Part shown: positions 23,171-34,891 of the stretch, one piece after another
Layout of the letters: every line of letters starts with the position of its first letter
How positions within the stretch are numbered: position 1 is the first letter of the stretch
NCBI GenBank assembly: GCA_035772785.1
Contig: JAOCPU010000018.1
Span: 310,001 to 374,000 of the forward strand
Length of the DNA stretch: 64,000 nucleotides
Direction: 5' to 3'
From: Phlebiopsis flavidoalba
Lineage: Eukaryota; Basidiomycota; Agaricomycetes; Polyporales; Phanerochaetaceae
Program-made: the position numbers and the translations under genes
Notes under the pieces: generated by a model
What the model saw: only the letters and a program-made list of their open reading frames with translations
Database searches by the model: none
Told to the model about the DNA's origin: nothing

Positions 23171-24258
23171 AACCTAAACTCAGACTCGAATATTGATTAT
23201 TATTTGCCTGCTCTCCGTGGCAAGTGTCTCCCCAAAGGACCTCAAGTAGACACATTGTGCCGCATGATGACGTAGCTAGAATGTGTTATGTACTACGCAC
23301 TTACCAAGCTTTACCAAGGTCGTGCGCGAAGTAATCCCAATATGTACACGCATACACACACGTTTAAACAACTAACAGAGGGATAGTTTAATCTTTGCGC
23401 GCATGGCCGCGCAGTTGGACTCAGTAGATTAACAAGTAAATTCCAGCTAAAAGAGATCAATTTTGACGTGTTCTTACGGCAGCATCAAACGCCGCCGCGG
23501 CATTTCAGGAGAATGAGATAGCCAGAGAGTATTGAACTATCGAATCAATGGCCGCAATGTGAGTGATTTATGCAACCTAGTATGTGTTCTGATTTGGCGT
23601 AGCAATATCACGATTCCAAGTAAGTACTTAGTCCGCTGGCTTGAGCTTCGCAGAGTACAAGTGCAATACATGCGTTGTAGCGACGAGATGAAAGTAGCTG
23701 TAGCAGTACTTACTACTTCATGGTCGACTCGGGAGTTCGGATGAACGTGACACACGACGTGCCTGAAAGGCGCGTTTCTAGACGCCGACTCCTTCTAAAA
23801 GATCTGCTGCTAGGTTTGCGCTCACTTCCATGATCCTCTACTTATTGTCTTCCCAACACAAACGAAGAACAGCGTCGTGGAATATCTAATTTACACTCCT
23901 GGTTAATCAGTTCATGCACCGAGATTTGCCACCTCGCTCTCCTCCGAGGCTTGTTTCTCGTCACCGCCAGTTTTGCTTCAACGGCCTACGGCAGGTAGCG
24001 ACTGTCTTACCCCATCTACCATACAGGGTCTGCCTTGGAGACCGTCTCAATTGGAACCTCGAAGTCTGGGGCCATAGGTCGACGACAGGCGGTCGAGGGT
24101 GGTTTTTTTGGACCTGAGCATCTCTTGGTCGCACCAGGGGTCGTCACTCAGGCTTCAAGCTTCAGGCTTGTACAAAAATCAACAGAAATGCATACGCCAC
24201 ATCAGACGACTATCTACTACAACAGACAACACAAGAGACGAGAGACGACGATGATGAC
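23171..24258. other. Intergenic; nothing recognised
   Basis: Short random frames only, AT-richer than the coding blocks. Confidence 0.5.
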
Positions 24259-25808
24259 ATTTAGGTGCGCGTTGGTTTCCTCTCAGGCCCAAGGACCCAG
24301 AAGTACTTATCCCCAAGACCGCGTAAAGGTCCGCACCAGGACGATCATACGCAGTCGCCGACACAGTCGACAGCTCCCGCCCTCCTTGGGGGTACTCACC
24401 TGTGCCTTAACCATTGAAATGATTCTTGTCGTCGAAATATTGGAGATGTCGGATCCTGCGTCAACCACCACCCGCCGCCGTCGCTCTCCTCGTCGCCCTC
24501 TATGCGAAAATGACCCGAAGATAGGGACGACTTTCTGCTCAACTAAGCAGCCGCCGTCCCCATAACCGTCGGGTCCTGCGCCGTACGAGACGACGCAGAC
24601 GAAAGGTGTACTCGAAGGTCTGACGACTCACGACGCTTCGACAATGTACAATCAGTCCCGCACTAGGGCGATGATGGGATGACGGCCCAGCGACCCCCAG
24701 CGCACCACCACAGCGAGCACACGTACGGCCCAGCGACAGCTCTCAAGCCGCTGCGGGACCAGGCAGACTCAAAAGGGTCGGCTTGAGTACTGCCCAGCGT
24801 AGAAGGTCACAGCGAGCCTGGGGGTCTCTCCTCCCTCCCTCCCCCCTCCCCCCTCCCCTGCCACAGCTCGCTGAGCCCAGAACCGGCCAAGCGCGATTCT
24901 GTGGAAAGAATGACCCGGTAGACAAAGACGGCTCCAAGGTCAACTTGACGGTCAGCCAGTTGTCGCCTCCGTCCGCCGGGTCCTGCGTCGCGCGAGACGA
25001 CGCAGACGAAAGGTGTACTCAAAGGTCTGACGACTCACGACGCTTCGATGATGTACAATCAGTCCCGCACTAGGGCGATGATGGGATGACGGCCCAGCGA
25101 CCCCCAGCGCACCACCACAGCGAGCACACGTACGGCCCAGCGACAGCTCTCAAGCCGCTGCGGGACCAGGCAGACTCAAGGGTCGGCTTGAGTACTGCCC
25201 AGCGTAGAAGGCCACAGCGAGCCTGGGGGTCTCTCCTCACCCCCTCCCCCTCCCCTGCCACAGCTCGCTGAGCCCAGAACCGCAAGCGCGGTTCTGTGGA
25301 AAGAATGACCCGGTAGACAAAGACGGCCCCCAAGGTCAACCTGACGGTCAACCGGTTGCTGCCTCCGACCGCCGGGCCCTGCGCCGCACGAGACGACGCA
25401 GAAAACAGGTGTACGTGAAGGTCCGACGACGCACGACGCTTCACTGATGTACAAACGGGCCCACGCGAGGGCGGTGATGAGACTACGGCCCCAACGAATC
25501 CCAGCACACCCACCCAACTCATCCCCCGCCCCCTTCCCTTGTCGTAGCTCGCTGAGCCTGGAGCCGTAGAATGAGTCCACGGCTCGAGAACTTAAAGGAA
25601 CACATACTGCTGTAATTTACTACGGCGGTGCGGCGGATGGTGGTCAGCGCTGAGGTTGGTGGAGAGCTTGAAGATGCACTGCGAGGAGTGAGGTCTTGGG
25701 GAGTGGGTGAGGGGTAGCGAACGAGGCAGACAGTTCTATATATACCCTGTCGGGGTGTTTGTTTGCAAATCAACAGTCAGCCAGTAGGTCACGTTCTCTC
25801 GACGCGAC
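24259..25808 (+). repeat. R2 repeat, copy 2 (about 1.55 kb, with extra internal unit)
   Basis: Same ends as copy 1 (5,446-6,585). Internally the roughly 400-base unit occurs twice in tandem (about 24,590-24,992 and 24,993-25,390), followed by a degenerate third (25,395-25,590), where copy 1 has one unit plus a remnant. The unit begins ACGACGCAGACGAAAGGTGT and contains GATGGGATGACGGCCCAGCG. The right end has TATATATA at 25,737-25,744, so the repeat would bring a core promoter to whatever lies downstream. Confidence 0.88.
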
Positions 25809-25977
25809 CGTAGGCGCTCACCCGCCACCCTATATATAGAGTGCCCTCTTACCGTTACGCCAAGTCAACTTCACGCACGCCCTGTTTCTTTCCACTTCTT
25901 CCTCTGGGTTCTAACTATCTCAGTCAAGCCCTCTCGTCTTCATCAAGCGTATCTTCCTCCAACATCCCACCACAGCC

Positions 25978-26912
25978 ATGAATTTTTTCACGAAGCAACA
26001 ACTTGCCATGGGAGATGTCCGTTATAACAACAAGGACGGTATTTCACGATCCTTAAGAAGCCTCCACCGATCGCCCCACTCCTAGATCTCCTGTCTTGGA
26101 CACCAGCCGTTCTGAGACCGACACCAAGAACAGCCGGGCCAAACTCTCGCTGTCCCGCGGTGACACCAGCGATGGATAAGACTCGTAAGATTTGCCTCCT
26201 CCAACGTCTGCCTCCTCGCGCCGACCAGACTGTCGATGAGCCCGAACACACCGGAACTTCCTTGGCCTTGATAATACCACAAAGTCGGCCGAGATCGAAC
26301 CCTCAATCCGTGCAGAGCATGCGGACGCCGACAGAGGAAGAGATGTTGCGGAGACTCGAACCACTAAGCGCAAGTCTCCAGAGGAGGCGCTACCCCGACT
26401 ACGGCAGCGAAACGGCTGAAGGCTTTCGCGTTTCCAGTTCAGAACGCGCAAGTGCGGAAAGAAGAGCCCTGCAATATTTGGCGGCCGACGCGGGGGCCTC
26501 TACGGACATCGCAAGGGCATCTAAGTCTTCCTTTAAGGCAACAACGAAGTCCAAGCTCCTCTCAACGAAAGCGAAGGCCTCCCCGCGTGTAGTGACGAAG
26601 GCCAAGAGCTCCATGACTATGTGCGAAGAAGGAAAACACTTCTCGTGTCACTTAAAACCAAGGCGAAGACGTACACCACCCCGGCGATGAACACCGACTC
26701 CGCTGCGAGCAAGATCGTGAAGGCGAAGACGAAGACGGTCACGAGCGCTGTCAAAGTTGCAGAAGTCCCTACAAACGTGCCCAAGATGACGAAGATCCCT
26801 TCCGGCGCGGCGAAGGGGTTGAAGCCTGCGCCCAGGTTTAGGAGGACGGCTGACAAGTACGGAATACATCACTCGGCAAGGTATTTATATTTATATCGTT
26901 TTTCTGACGAGC
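25978..26912 (+). CDS. Lysine/threonine-rich protein of unknown function
   Basis: Lies just downstream of R2 copy 2, with a second TATATATAG at about 25,832-25,840. The ATG begins M-N-F-F-T-K-Q-Q-L-A-M-G-D-V-R-Y-N. Gene-like composition then moves between frames: SRSETDTKNSRAKLSLSRGD (26,100-26,160), TTKSAEIEPSIRAEHADAD (26,277-26,335), KSSFKATTKSKLLSTKAKAS (26,520-26,585), VSLKTKAKTYTTPAMNTDS (26,643-26,700) and KIVKAKTKTVTSAVKVAEVP (26,710-26,770). It is Lys, Thr, Ser and Ala-rich, with no domain, and would be disordered and strongly basic, as in many nuclear or DNA-associated proteins (inference). Start and end are approximate. Confidence 0.45.
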
Positions 26913-27764
26913 TTCCAACCAACGCCCTGACATCGCTTTGTAGACTCATGGCCCACGCCAATTATCATCGGAAATCTCCATCAACTCGGAACACCCTAGT
27001 CCAACCTCATTACACTTTCGTTACTATCCCTCCACGGTGTCGGACTTTATCTTCTGTAACTGCGCCTAGCCATGTATTGTTCGTATTACCTTGTGTCTGC
27101 GCCTTCCCATGTATTCAATCTACGCTAATGTCTCTATCCAAGTATAATATCCACTCATGTATGCGCCAAATCGTCGTCCACGTACATTCAGATAGCTTGA
27201 GTGAAACTCAGGCTGTTGACGTTTGGGGATAGCTGAAACCTACACTGCGATCTGACCCCGGCGACAACACCGTTGCCCCTTGCTTGTATTCTACCGTTTG
27301 CTCTTTGCCTCTCTGTAGAGCTAAACACTCTCATCCAAGATGACGAGCTAGGACCCGCCTAGCTGGAGTTCTCAAGGTTTTTGCGGGCAAGGTCAGGCTC
27401 ACTCACGCTTTCGAGACCGTTCACAGCGGGTTGGGCGCTCCAAACGCGACGCCACGACGTGCGCTACCCAAAGCGCGCCCCGTCTCCTCTTCTCAGGGGT
27501 CTTGACTCTACTGCCCGTCGTCGCCATCTCCATTCCTTACCACACTCACGCTTCGCTAGCTCCAGTGTATCGCCTACTAATATTTTTATCAGGATTTCGG
27601 GGCACCTGCATTTGTTGTCAACCGACGCTTGTACGCTCCACACTGCCAACTTGGAAAGCGGCAGGGCCCTAGGGTTTGAACGAATAACCAAGCAAGTATT
27701 ACAAACAATGTAGTATGTACCGAAGCAGAGATTTTTACTTTATATAATGCATAGAGTACTCTCT
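26913..27764. other. Intergenic between lysine-rich ORF and phosphatase
   Basis: A plus-strand frame at 27,381-27,713 stays open for 110 codons but has no recognisable feature. Nothing else seen. Confidence 0.4.
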
Positions 27765-29569
27765 CTACCTCACACGCGGGAACGGCGCACACGTCGCGTT
27801 CCAGCCGCATTTCGCCCAAAGGTGACGGCGGCCTGCTTGCTCGTCGCGCTCACAAAGTCGGCCGTCGCGCGCAGCACGAGCCGAGCTTCTTGTCGGATGT
27901 GCTCTGCACACCTCGTGAGCGGTACAAGGCGCCTCGTTGAGCACGAGGCGGACCTGCGGGACCCTTGAAGGACGAGCTGCAGGAGAACTTTTCCCAGACC
28001 ACTCTGCTCGAGCGAACGGCCACCTGGTACGAGGTGCGCATTTGCGGTTTTGCAGGCACGGAAGCCGGTTGGCTTCAGCTTCGGGTGTCCCTGCGCGGTG
28101 TCAGCTCCGAACGAAAGATGGCTCAGAGACTCAGAGAACGACGCACTTGGCGAGGCCGAGCGCGGTGAGCGCCATGTCGATCGTCGTGCTCGTGTGGCCA
28201 ACTACTCCGAGCGTGATCTGCGGCGGCGGGCTTTCGCGTTCTGGAACGTCTGCACGAGGTGCCCGGACATAGAGCGAGCCCCGAGCACGGGGCCCATCTC
28301 GCCGGCAGGTTGTACCCGAACGCGCAGTCCGTCCATGAGCAGGTCGAGCTCGTGTACTCGAACGCCTCGAGCTCCGCGTGCTCGAACGCGCCGCACCACG
28401 GCGACACTACGCCGTGCGCAGCCAGGTCGTACGCGCATGACGCGTACAGCGCGCCGTGGACGTCGTCGGTCGTCAGGTTCGCCGTGCCGGGGAGGGACCC
28501 TTGTTTCAGGCGCTTAGCGCTATGGGAGGGAGGGTTACACGGAGCCCCAGGCGTATGGTGGCCTGCATCATCGTTAGAACGCAAACGATTTAGACTAGCG
28601 GTTTTGGTCGTACGTTGTTGCCCGTAGGCGTTATCTGCCAGCCCTTGCAGGTGTCCATCGGGGGTGATGTAGGAGATCATTGGTGACGTTGTCATTCGGG
28701 GATGGTTCCTGGAACGCGGTCGCGTTCAGAGAGCCCCCACGAGCGGCAAAGTAGACCTCGGCGAACCGACTGGACGGACTCAATGACCTGTGCACGACGG
28801 TCTTAGTGGTCGAAAGAGTTAAAAACGCGCGTAATACCACATACACGGTTTTTTTTTTTTCCTGGGGCACCTGCCAAGAGGGAGCGGGCCTTCAGATGCG
28901 GGTATTTGAGCGCAAATCTGAGATGCGAGAGTAATGAGCACAATGCGCGAATCGGGCGTGCAACGCGACTCACGCGATACCGTGGTTGAAGAGCTGCTGG
29001 CTGGCCAGGCGTGTCGTGAGATCGTCGTGGCCGAGAGTTGGGAGTTGTAGCTCCTCCTTGAGGAACGCGAGCCCAGAGGGCAGCTATCGCCTTCCTTGAT
29101 GGTGCGCGAGCCGAGCGTTGCGTTCGCGAGCTTGTTCACTGAGGCCAGGTGATGGACCACGCTCAAGACGAGAGCGGGTTAGCGCGAACCGTGGCGCTGC
29201 AGTCTGTGGGGGCGCTAGTGAGTGAGTTCCCACGTCCTTGATCGAACGCGAATTGCGGGGGGTCGCGTGAAGCAGTCTCAGCGGGGCACGGAAAACGCAC
29301 CAGCATGACCTGGTCGACGCTGCAGTCTCCGCGGGCAGCTCAGCGTCCGAGCCCGTGGGGGACCGGTCGCGGGCGGTTGTACGGGCATGAGGTTTGCCGA
29401 GGTGCGCGGCGACGTCGTACGAGCGCGCGACCGAGCTCGGCGGGGACGCGCCGCTGGCGGACGCGAGGACGGCGAGAGGGGGAGGGAGCGCGGCGAGCGG
29501 TGCCAAACATCCTGGTCGCGGGGTGTCGAGGTCGACGGGGGCGAGGTCAGCGTGGGTGGCCTGAGCCAC
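27765..29569 (-). CDS. Histidine acid phosphatase (phytase / multiple inositol polyphosphate phosphatase type)
   Basis: Hydrolyses phosphomonoesters, typically phytate, through a phospho-histidine. In order on the minus strand: YDVAAHLG (29,440), C-S-V-D-Q-V-M-L-V (29,310), an intron of about 100 bases, then the active-site motif R-H-G-S-R (29,182-29,196) with one extra base before the expected Y-P. Next are ANATLGSRTIKEG (29,085-29,125), LGHDDLTTRLASQQLFNHG (28,985-29,040), SLNATAFQEPSPNDNVTN, NLTTDDVHGALYA and C-A-Y-D-L-A-A-H-G-V (28,425-28,475), SPWCGAFEHAELEAFEY (28,350-28,400), G-E-M-G-P-V-L-G (28,285-28,305), TTIDMALTALGLAK (28,150-28,190), W-E-K-F (27,985) and a C-terminal W-N-A-T-C (27,795). 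The family H-D proton-donor motif reads G-H-T-S-T-T-I-D-M here. Start uncertain. Probably secreted or membrane-anchored (family knowledge). Confidence 0.85.
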
Positions 29570-32388
29570 GGGGCGCGTCCCCGTCTCGGCTAGTGTTTGT
29601 TAAGTCTATGGGGGCGAACGCATATGCGAACCGGTGGCGCGCTCTATCGCTAGGTGGTAAAGCGTGTGCAGCGCTTGCCCTGCGCGAACCGCCGGTGACG
29701 CCAGTGCGCAGCAGAGGACGTTATCAGCCCGCGGGCGCCTGGAAAAATTAGGCACCAGGCTCGTGTTCGCGTCTGTCACGCTCCGTCGTCGCCCCACGCG
29801 GCTGCGTGGCCAGGCCCCGCGTGCGCCCCTCCGACGGCGCCCGCGACGCGCGAGCGCGTCCAGGCGCGGCCGCGGTGCGTATCTGTGGCTCGTCGCTGGC
29901 CGCGGCTGGGCGAGACGGGGCGGGGCGCTGCCCTCGTCGAGGCTCGGGGAGCGGGCATGGCCCAGAAGCGCCCCGACGCGTATGTCCCGATCATTTGGAA
30001 CCTAGAAAATCCCATCAGCGGGGGTGGTGTCAGTGTGAGCGATGTCGTCATGATGAGCGGGCTATTCCACGCACTGTGCAGCGGGGGGGGGGAGATGGGG
30101 GGGGGGGGGGGGGGGGGGGACAGGCACGTACACACTTTGTGACGGCCCCCGGCGAGCACATTCGGTATTGACACAGACGGTAGGCGGTCGTGCCCTGCCG
30201 AGCACGGGAGGGAGCGACACCTGTCACAATGCTCGAGACTTGCGTCATCCATTACTTGGGTCGCCCCCGCGCCAAGGGATGTGCAAAAAAGACCCCTTCT
30301 AGATAAACCGATAGAGAAAAAACGAATGCAAAGGATGAACAAAGTCCGAATACGTCGACAAGGCTAATAATATACACGATAGCAGCCGGCCGCACGGCAT
30401 GCATCGGGGGAGCAAACACGACGGGGGCGCTGCAAGGTGTAACGTGCATAAGAAAAACATAAGCGAGTGGGGTAAGGGTATGTGCATTGCGACGAAATGT
30501 GTAAGCGCGACTCGGAACAAGAGCGATAGATGTGAAGTATATACTGGAAAGCTCTAAGATGGTGACATGCGATGCGAAGAGGTGTGAAGGAGAACAGAAT
30601 GCGGGGTGCCGAGCTCGGCAGTCGATGCCGGTTGTCTAACGTGTTCCCCGAGCAGATGGTTCGGAGCCTGCCTACCGCCGACGTTTTTGTGCGCGAGGCG
30701 AACGACGAGGGCGGAGCAGGTTGGGTGGTTGGGCCGTCGCCGGGAGCTTCGTGGTGCGCGCATAGCGAAGCGGGTGTGCCGCGTCACCGGGGCCGCGGCG
30801 CGAGCGAGGAGTGAGGGACATTCCTTGTGTGCTATACTCCGCCTTCCACACTATATATCCTCACGCTGATCGCCTCGGGATATTCTAGAAACTATAGTAC
30901 ACTCTCCTATCTCCGACTCCTTGCGCTCGAGCCAAGCTTGATCGAGGTCGGCCGACGGTCGAGCTCGTAAAAGTGGTACGTTGACGAGGCGAGAGGGTAT
31001 CGTGGTGACAAGAAGCAGCGTGATGGTGCCGCGTAACCCCTCTGCAAAAACGGTGTGTAAGGCATTGGTTGTGTTGCGGGGAGCACACGGATGGGGGGAG
31101 GAGCGCGTCAGGGAAAGGGGGAGTGACCGGGTTAAGGAGAGAAGGGTGAGAACCTTCTTCCAATGGCTTCTCTCGAGGCTGCTGCTTCCAGCACCCCGTC
31201 CGTCGACTCCCATCCTCCTTTGGCACTGTGGCGGCATGACACGACGCGCGGGAGAGAGGATCGTCAGCACACTGTTGGCAGGCAGACCAAAGGGGGTTTA
31301 AAGGGCTCGGCAGGAGCGGCCAAAGAATGGGAGCGTAAAAAACGAAAGTAGAGCACTCACAGACCCAGCTATTTGGTACCGTTTCCGACTTGTATGTTTA
31401 GGAGCACCTTTTCCAGCAGCGCGTGCGATGGGGATGGCGCAGCACACGATGCAGCGGTGTCGAGCGTCCTTTGTTGCTCATTATAAAGAGTGTCTAGGTG
31501 CTTAAGCGGCGTGTGGTGAGTGTTGAGAGACAAGATGTGTGGGCAGGTCGCTACTGGAGCCGAAGGAGTGCGTAAGATGAGCTGCGGGCAGTGGCGGAGT
31601 ACGACGTAATAAGGCAGACGGACATCTCACAGTAATAAAAAGGGCAGTATGAGTTACGTGGTCGCCGGTTGCTGGCGCACGCGGTCTATGCGGTTGCTGG
31701 TGATTTTCTGATGACGTGCGTGTGGGTGGGCAGCAGCAGCGCAGGGGCAGCTCGGGGCCAGTCTGGCTGACCGGGCGGGGGCAGGCGGGAGCTTGGCACG
31801 GCTTGGTGGGCACACGACCCGCGGGATGGGAGAGAGCGGGGGTGAGACAGGGGCTTATGAGGGCGTGACGAAAGGAGACAAGTGCAAGTGAGGGCCTCTG
31901 GATTTCTGAGCCGCCATGGCCGTCGGTGCGGCGACAGAGTCTGCACACGCTGCCCTCGTCCAATGCGGCGCGCGCACGTTGCTCGGCGTGCGGGGGCCCG
32001 GAACACAGCCGTTCATCAGTCCATCTCTCTCACACAGAGAGCGCGCCTCGTAGTGCTAAGTCCTAGGCTGTTGCGTTGCTGCTAATAACCCCCTCTGGCC
32101 ATTGACGTCGTCGAGAAGCCCGTAAGTGCTCTGCGTAGCTCTAATGAAATCAACTTCTCTACGATCACAGACGCCTCGAGTCTCGACGCTGCCCCCGGTC
32201 CATTGCCTCCGAGTCTGTACACACACAAGCTGCACCCATCTTGCTGACCCTTGATCTTCCATAAATCTCTATCATAATAAAGAAATGACATCCCAGTCAC
32301 ACGACTCGTATACCCCAACTCTATCCCGTCTATTCGTTCCACCTGCGCACAAAAGGGTCAGCACGTCCCAAAGTACTCGACTCGTCAC
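29570..32388. other. No recognised gene; long G runs
   Basis: Both strands carry GC-rich open frames (such as minus 29,776-30,342, plus 29,885-30,142, minus 30,851-31,270, minus 31,502-31,963) without motifs. The first 300 bases may include the N-terminus of the phosphatase. Contains the G tracts listed separately. Confidence 0.4.
30083..30119. repeat. Poly-G tracts (G10 and G23)
   Basis: Ten Gs, the interruption AGAT, then 23 Gs. Long G homopolymers are error-prone in sequencing and able to form G-quadruplexes. Similar runs occur at 16,215 (G15), 39,961 (G13) and 47,676 (G11). Confidence 0.9.
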
Positions 32389-34200
32389 TCACGCCACAAA
32401 GAACATGCACAGCACTCCAAAACGCCATCGCCGCAAAACTGCCAATCCCGAGACCCTAGTCAGCATTTCCCACCGCACCACTGGGCCCATAGAAACTTAC
32501 CTCCCGCAGCGCCTGCTTGCCGCTTTTGCTCTCCGCGAGTAATCTGCCAAACAAAACTGCGGTGAGAACCCAACTATCCTCGCCCGGCCTCGAACCACGT
32601 ACGTCTGGCAACACTGCCACAGCGCCAATGTACATGAACCCTCCCGCTACAAACGGTATCACCTAGCACGTTTCGTACGCCCGTCAGCGCGTCCCCCAGA
32701 GCGGCGGCAGGCGAGCAGTCCCACGTACGAGGTCCGCACAGCTGCACAGTCGTCCCCAGCAGGCCCGATGCGCATTCTGCCGCCCACGCACCGCTGCGGC
32801 GAGGTTCGGTCGCGCTCGCCTCCGCCGCGCCCGAGGCGGACAGGTTGTGGATGGCGATTCCATGAACGTGCTGGTGGGCATCACGGGCAATCGCCCAGGC
32901 AGGTTGTGTCGTCTAGCGTTACAGATTTGGGCACGCGCAGCAAACAATACAGTTCGCGTCGACGAGGCTCTCACACCAATCTGTAGCGCACGAGACGTCA
33001 GGCGCGGGACGTGGGCCGTAAAGTCAGCACGCGTGGCAGGGTGAATAACAAAAGATTTGGGGCGCGGCGCGAGGGGTCACGATGCGGAGGGGTTTTGTCA
33101 GTGCGCGGCCGGGCCCTCATCAGAATTGCAGCAGTGACTCACAAAGGCACCCACGGCAGTCAGAAACTGCGACTGCATGGCCTGTCGCTTGGTGAAGCCA
33201 CTCCGCACGAGGATAGAGTAATCCGCGATCTCGTGGGGGATCTCGTGCGCAAAGCATGCCAGCAATCGTCCGTTCGTCGGGCACCAATCAGCGGGGGTAA
33301 GAGGTAGAAGGACGCGGCCATACTACAAATACCAGTGGGAGCGCACGCGTCGTGCGATGAGTTGCAGTCTCACACAATGACGACAGAGAGAACGTACGCC
33401 AGTCCATCGGTACTGTGAATGTAACCCGTCAGTGCTATTCAAGACTGCAGACAACACAAACGAACTGACATGTTGTGTACAAAGTCTCCAAACAGATTCA
33501 AGTATGGCAGACAGCTTTGATGGCTGGACACCGGAGTTTGCAGGCGCATGGTCCTCGTGCTCGGACGCGTCGTCGTCCTTCTCGGCCCTTACCGGACTTT
33601 CTCGCTTGATGTACCCGCCCCGGCGTGCGAGACCTCTACGCCCGAGGCGTGGGCCTGGGGCGCGAGGTCCCAGAGTGCGAATGCGAGTGCCCATGTGCGT
33701 GGTCCTCGTCCCCTACCGCCGAGCACGCGCAGCGTCTTCTCCATTATAAAAAAACGACGCGAAGCCGACAAAGATGCCCAGGCTGCGGCGACCGCGCGTG
33801 AGCGGGCTGGCGGGCGCGCAGGGTGACAGGGCCGCGACGCAGACGCACCCGATGAGAATGTTGCGCTTCTCCTCCACCATGACAAAGTGCACGCCCCCGT
33901 CCTGGTGGTCCCCCATGAAACGAATGCGGGACGATGGGTGCAGGAAGACGTCCGACAGGATGGCCGCCCGTCTGCACGTTCGTCAGATTACCCCTCCCGC
34001 CGATCTGAGCAGCGGACGTACGGCGAAGGCCTGTCATCGTGTTTCAGCGTGTTGGGGGGTTGATCTCTGCCGGGATGAAGGCGAGAATAAAATTCGGCAC
34101 CCTGGAATTGCCATGGCGTGGTAGCGGGCAAGGAATGGATCAGCGAAACGCGAGTGAGAGGCCCCAAGGAGGTGTGAAGCGTACGATCTAATGTAAGGAA
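32389..34200 (-). CDS. ZIP-family zinc transporter (SLC39 / Yke4-like)
   Basis: Moves zinc or related divalent metals into the cytosol across the plasma membrane or an ER/Golgi membrane. On the minus strand: [15 protein letters not shown] (34,065-34,110); N-T-M-T-G; a GTACGT...GCAG intron; A-I-L-S-D-V-F-L-H (33,948-33,975); [19 protein letters not shown] and I-L-I-G (33,860-33,920); an intron; [11 protein letters not shown] and M-E-K-T-L-R-V-L-G (33,725-33,785) with a T-run shift; a histidine-rich loop readable as [10 protein letters not shown] (33,685); [12 protein letters not shown] (33,470-33,510); M-A-A-S-F-Y (33,315); the metal-binding [20 protein letters not shown] (33,200-33,265) then [45 protein letters not shown] (32,605-32,662); KSGKQALRE (32,505-32,535); and final G-V-L-C-M-F-F-V-A. 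The HEIPHE motif, the His-rich loop and the GGFMYI helix together fit the SLC39A7/KE4 group. N-terminal exons upstream are not resolved. Confidence 0.9.
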
Positions 34201-34891
34201 AATTGAACCCAGAACTGAATGGCAACGCTAACCGGGTGTAAGGCAGAAACACACTGACAAGCGTTGACTGTATGCTAGGCGTACCAGAGTTACCCAAGCG
34301 CGGGGCCAAAGGGGAACAGCCATGCAAAGACCTGTCGCATTATGGGGCGTGACTGCCCCTCTTTCAAGCTCAGTCTTGAGGGCACTTAGCTGCTTTAACG
34401 GGGTTCACATTGATATATCGCAGAGTCCTTTATAGCAAGTAATCAGCAAAGCCTGAGAGACGTGTGTGATGTCTTGAGAGCGTGAACGCGCAATCACAAA
34501 GTCAACTCACCAGTACAGTAGCATCCTTCTCTACCTCGCGAGTGCAGGGCGCACACCGCAGCAGTGCTCAGTGCAAACGCTCGCAAGCACCGAGAGCGAA
34601 AAGCAGCAGAATCGTCCTGCGTCGAAAGAAAGGCCATCGTCGTCGTCGTCGCGTGCAGCGTTTCCGTCCCGCCGATGCTTCGCCCTCGTCCGGTGCGTGC
34701 CACGAGAGCCGGGCGGCTCGGCGCGGTTTGATGCGTGATCGAAGCGCGGGCGCGCTGCTTTGTATGGAAACCTTCGTGATTCATTTGGACGCCTGTAAAA
34801 AGCGGAGCGTGACCGACGCGTGTTGCATTGGCGTGCCGGCAGGTTTTCTTTTTTGACAACCACCGCGACGGCCCTGCTGGACGAGACGAAC
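34201..34891. other. Divergent intergenic region between ZIP transporter and HD hydrolase
   Basis: Contains the unresolved 5' end of the transporter and the promoter side of the HD gene. Short frames only; a TTTATAGCAAG stretch near 34,430 is the most TATA-like sequence. Confidence 0.4.

Noticed and set aside
5446..25808. R2 copies as the two LTRs of one 20-kb retrotransposon
   Set aside because: The interval holds ordinary genes (membrane proteins, secreted paralogs) and no gag, protease, reverse transcriptase or integrase; the copies also differ greatly in length.
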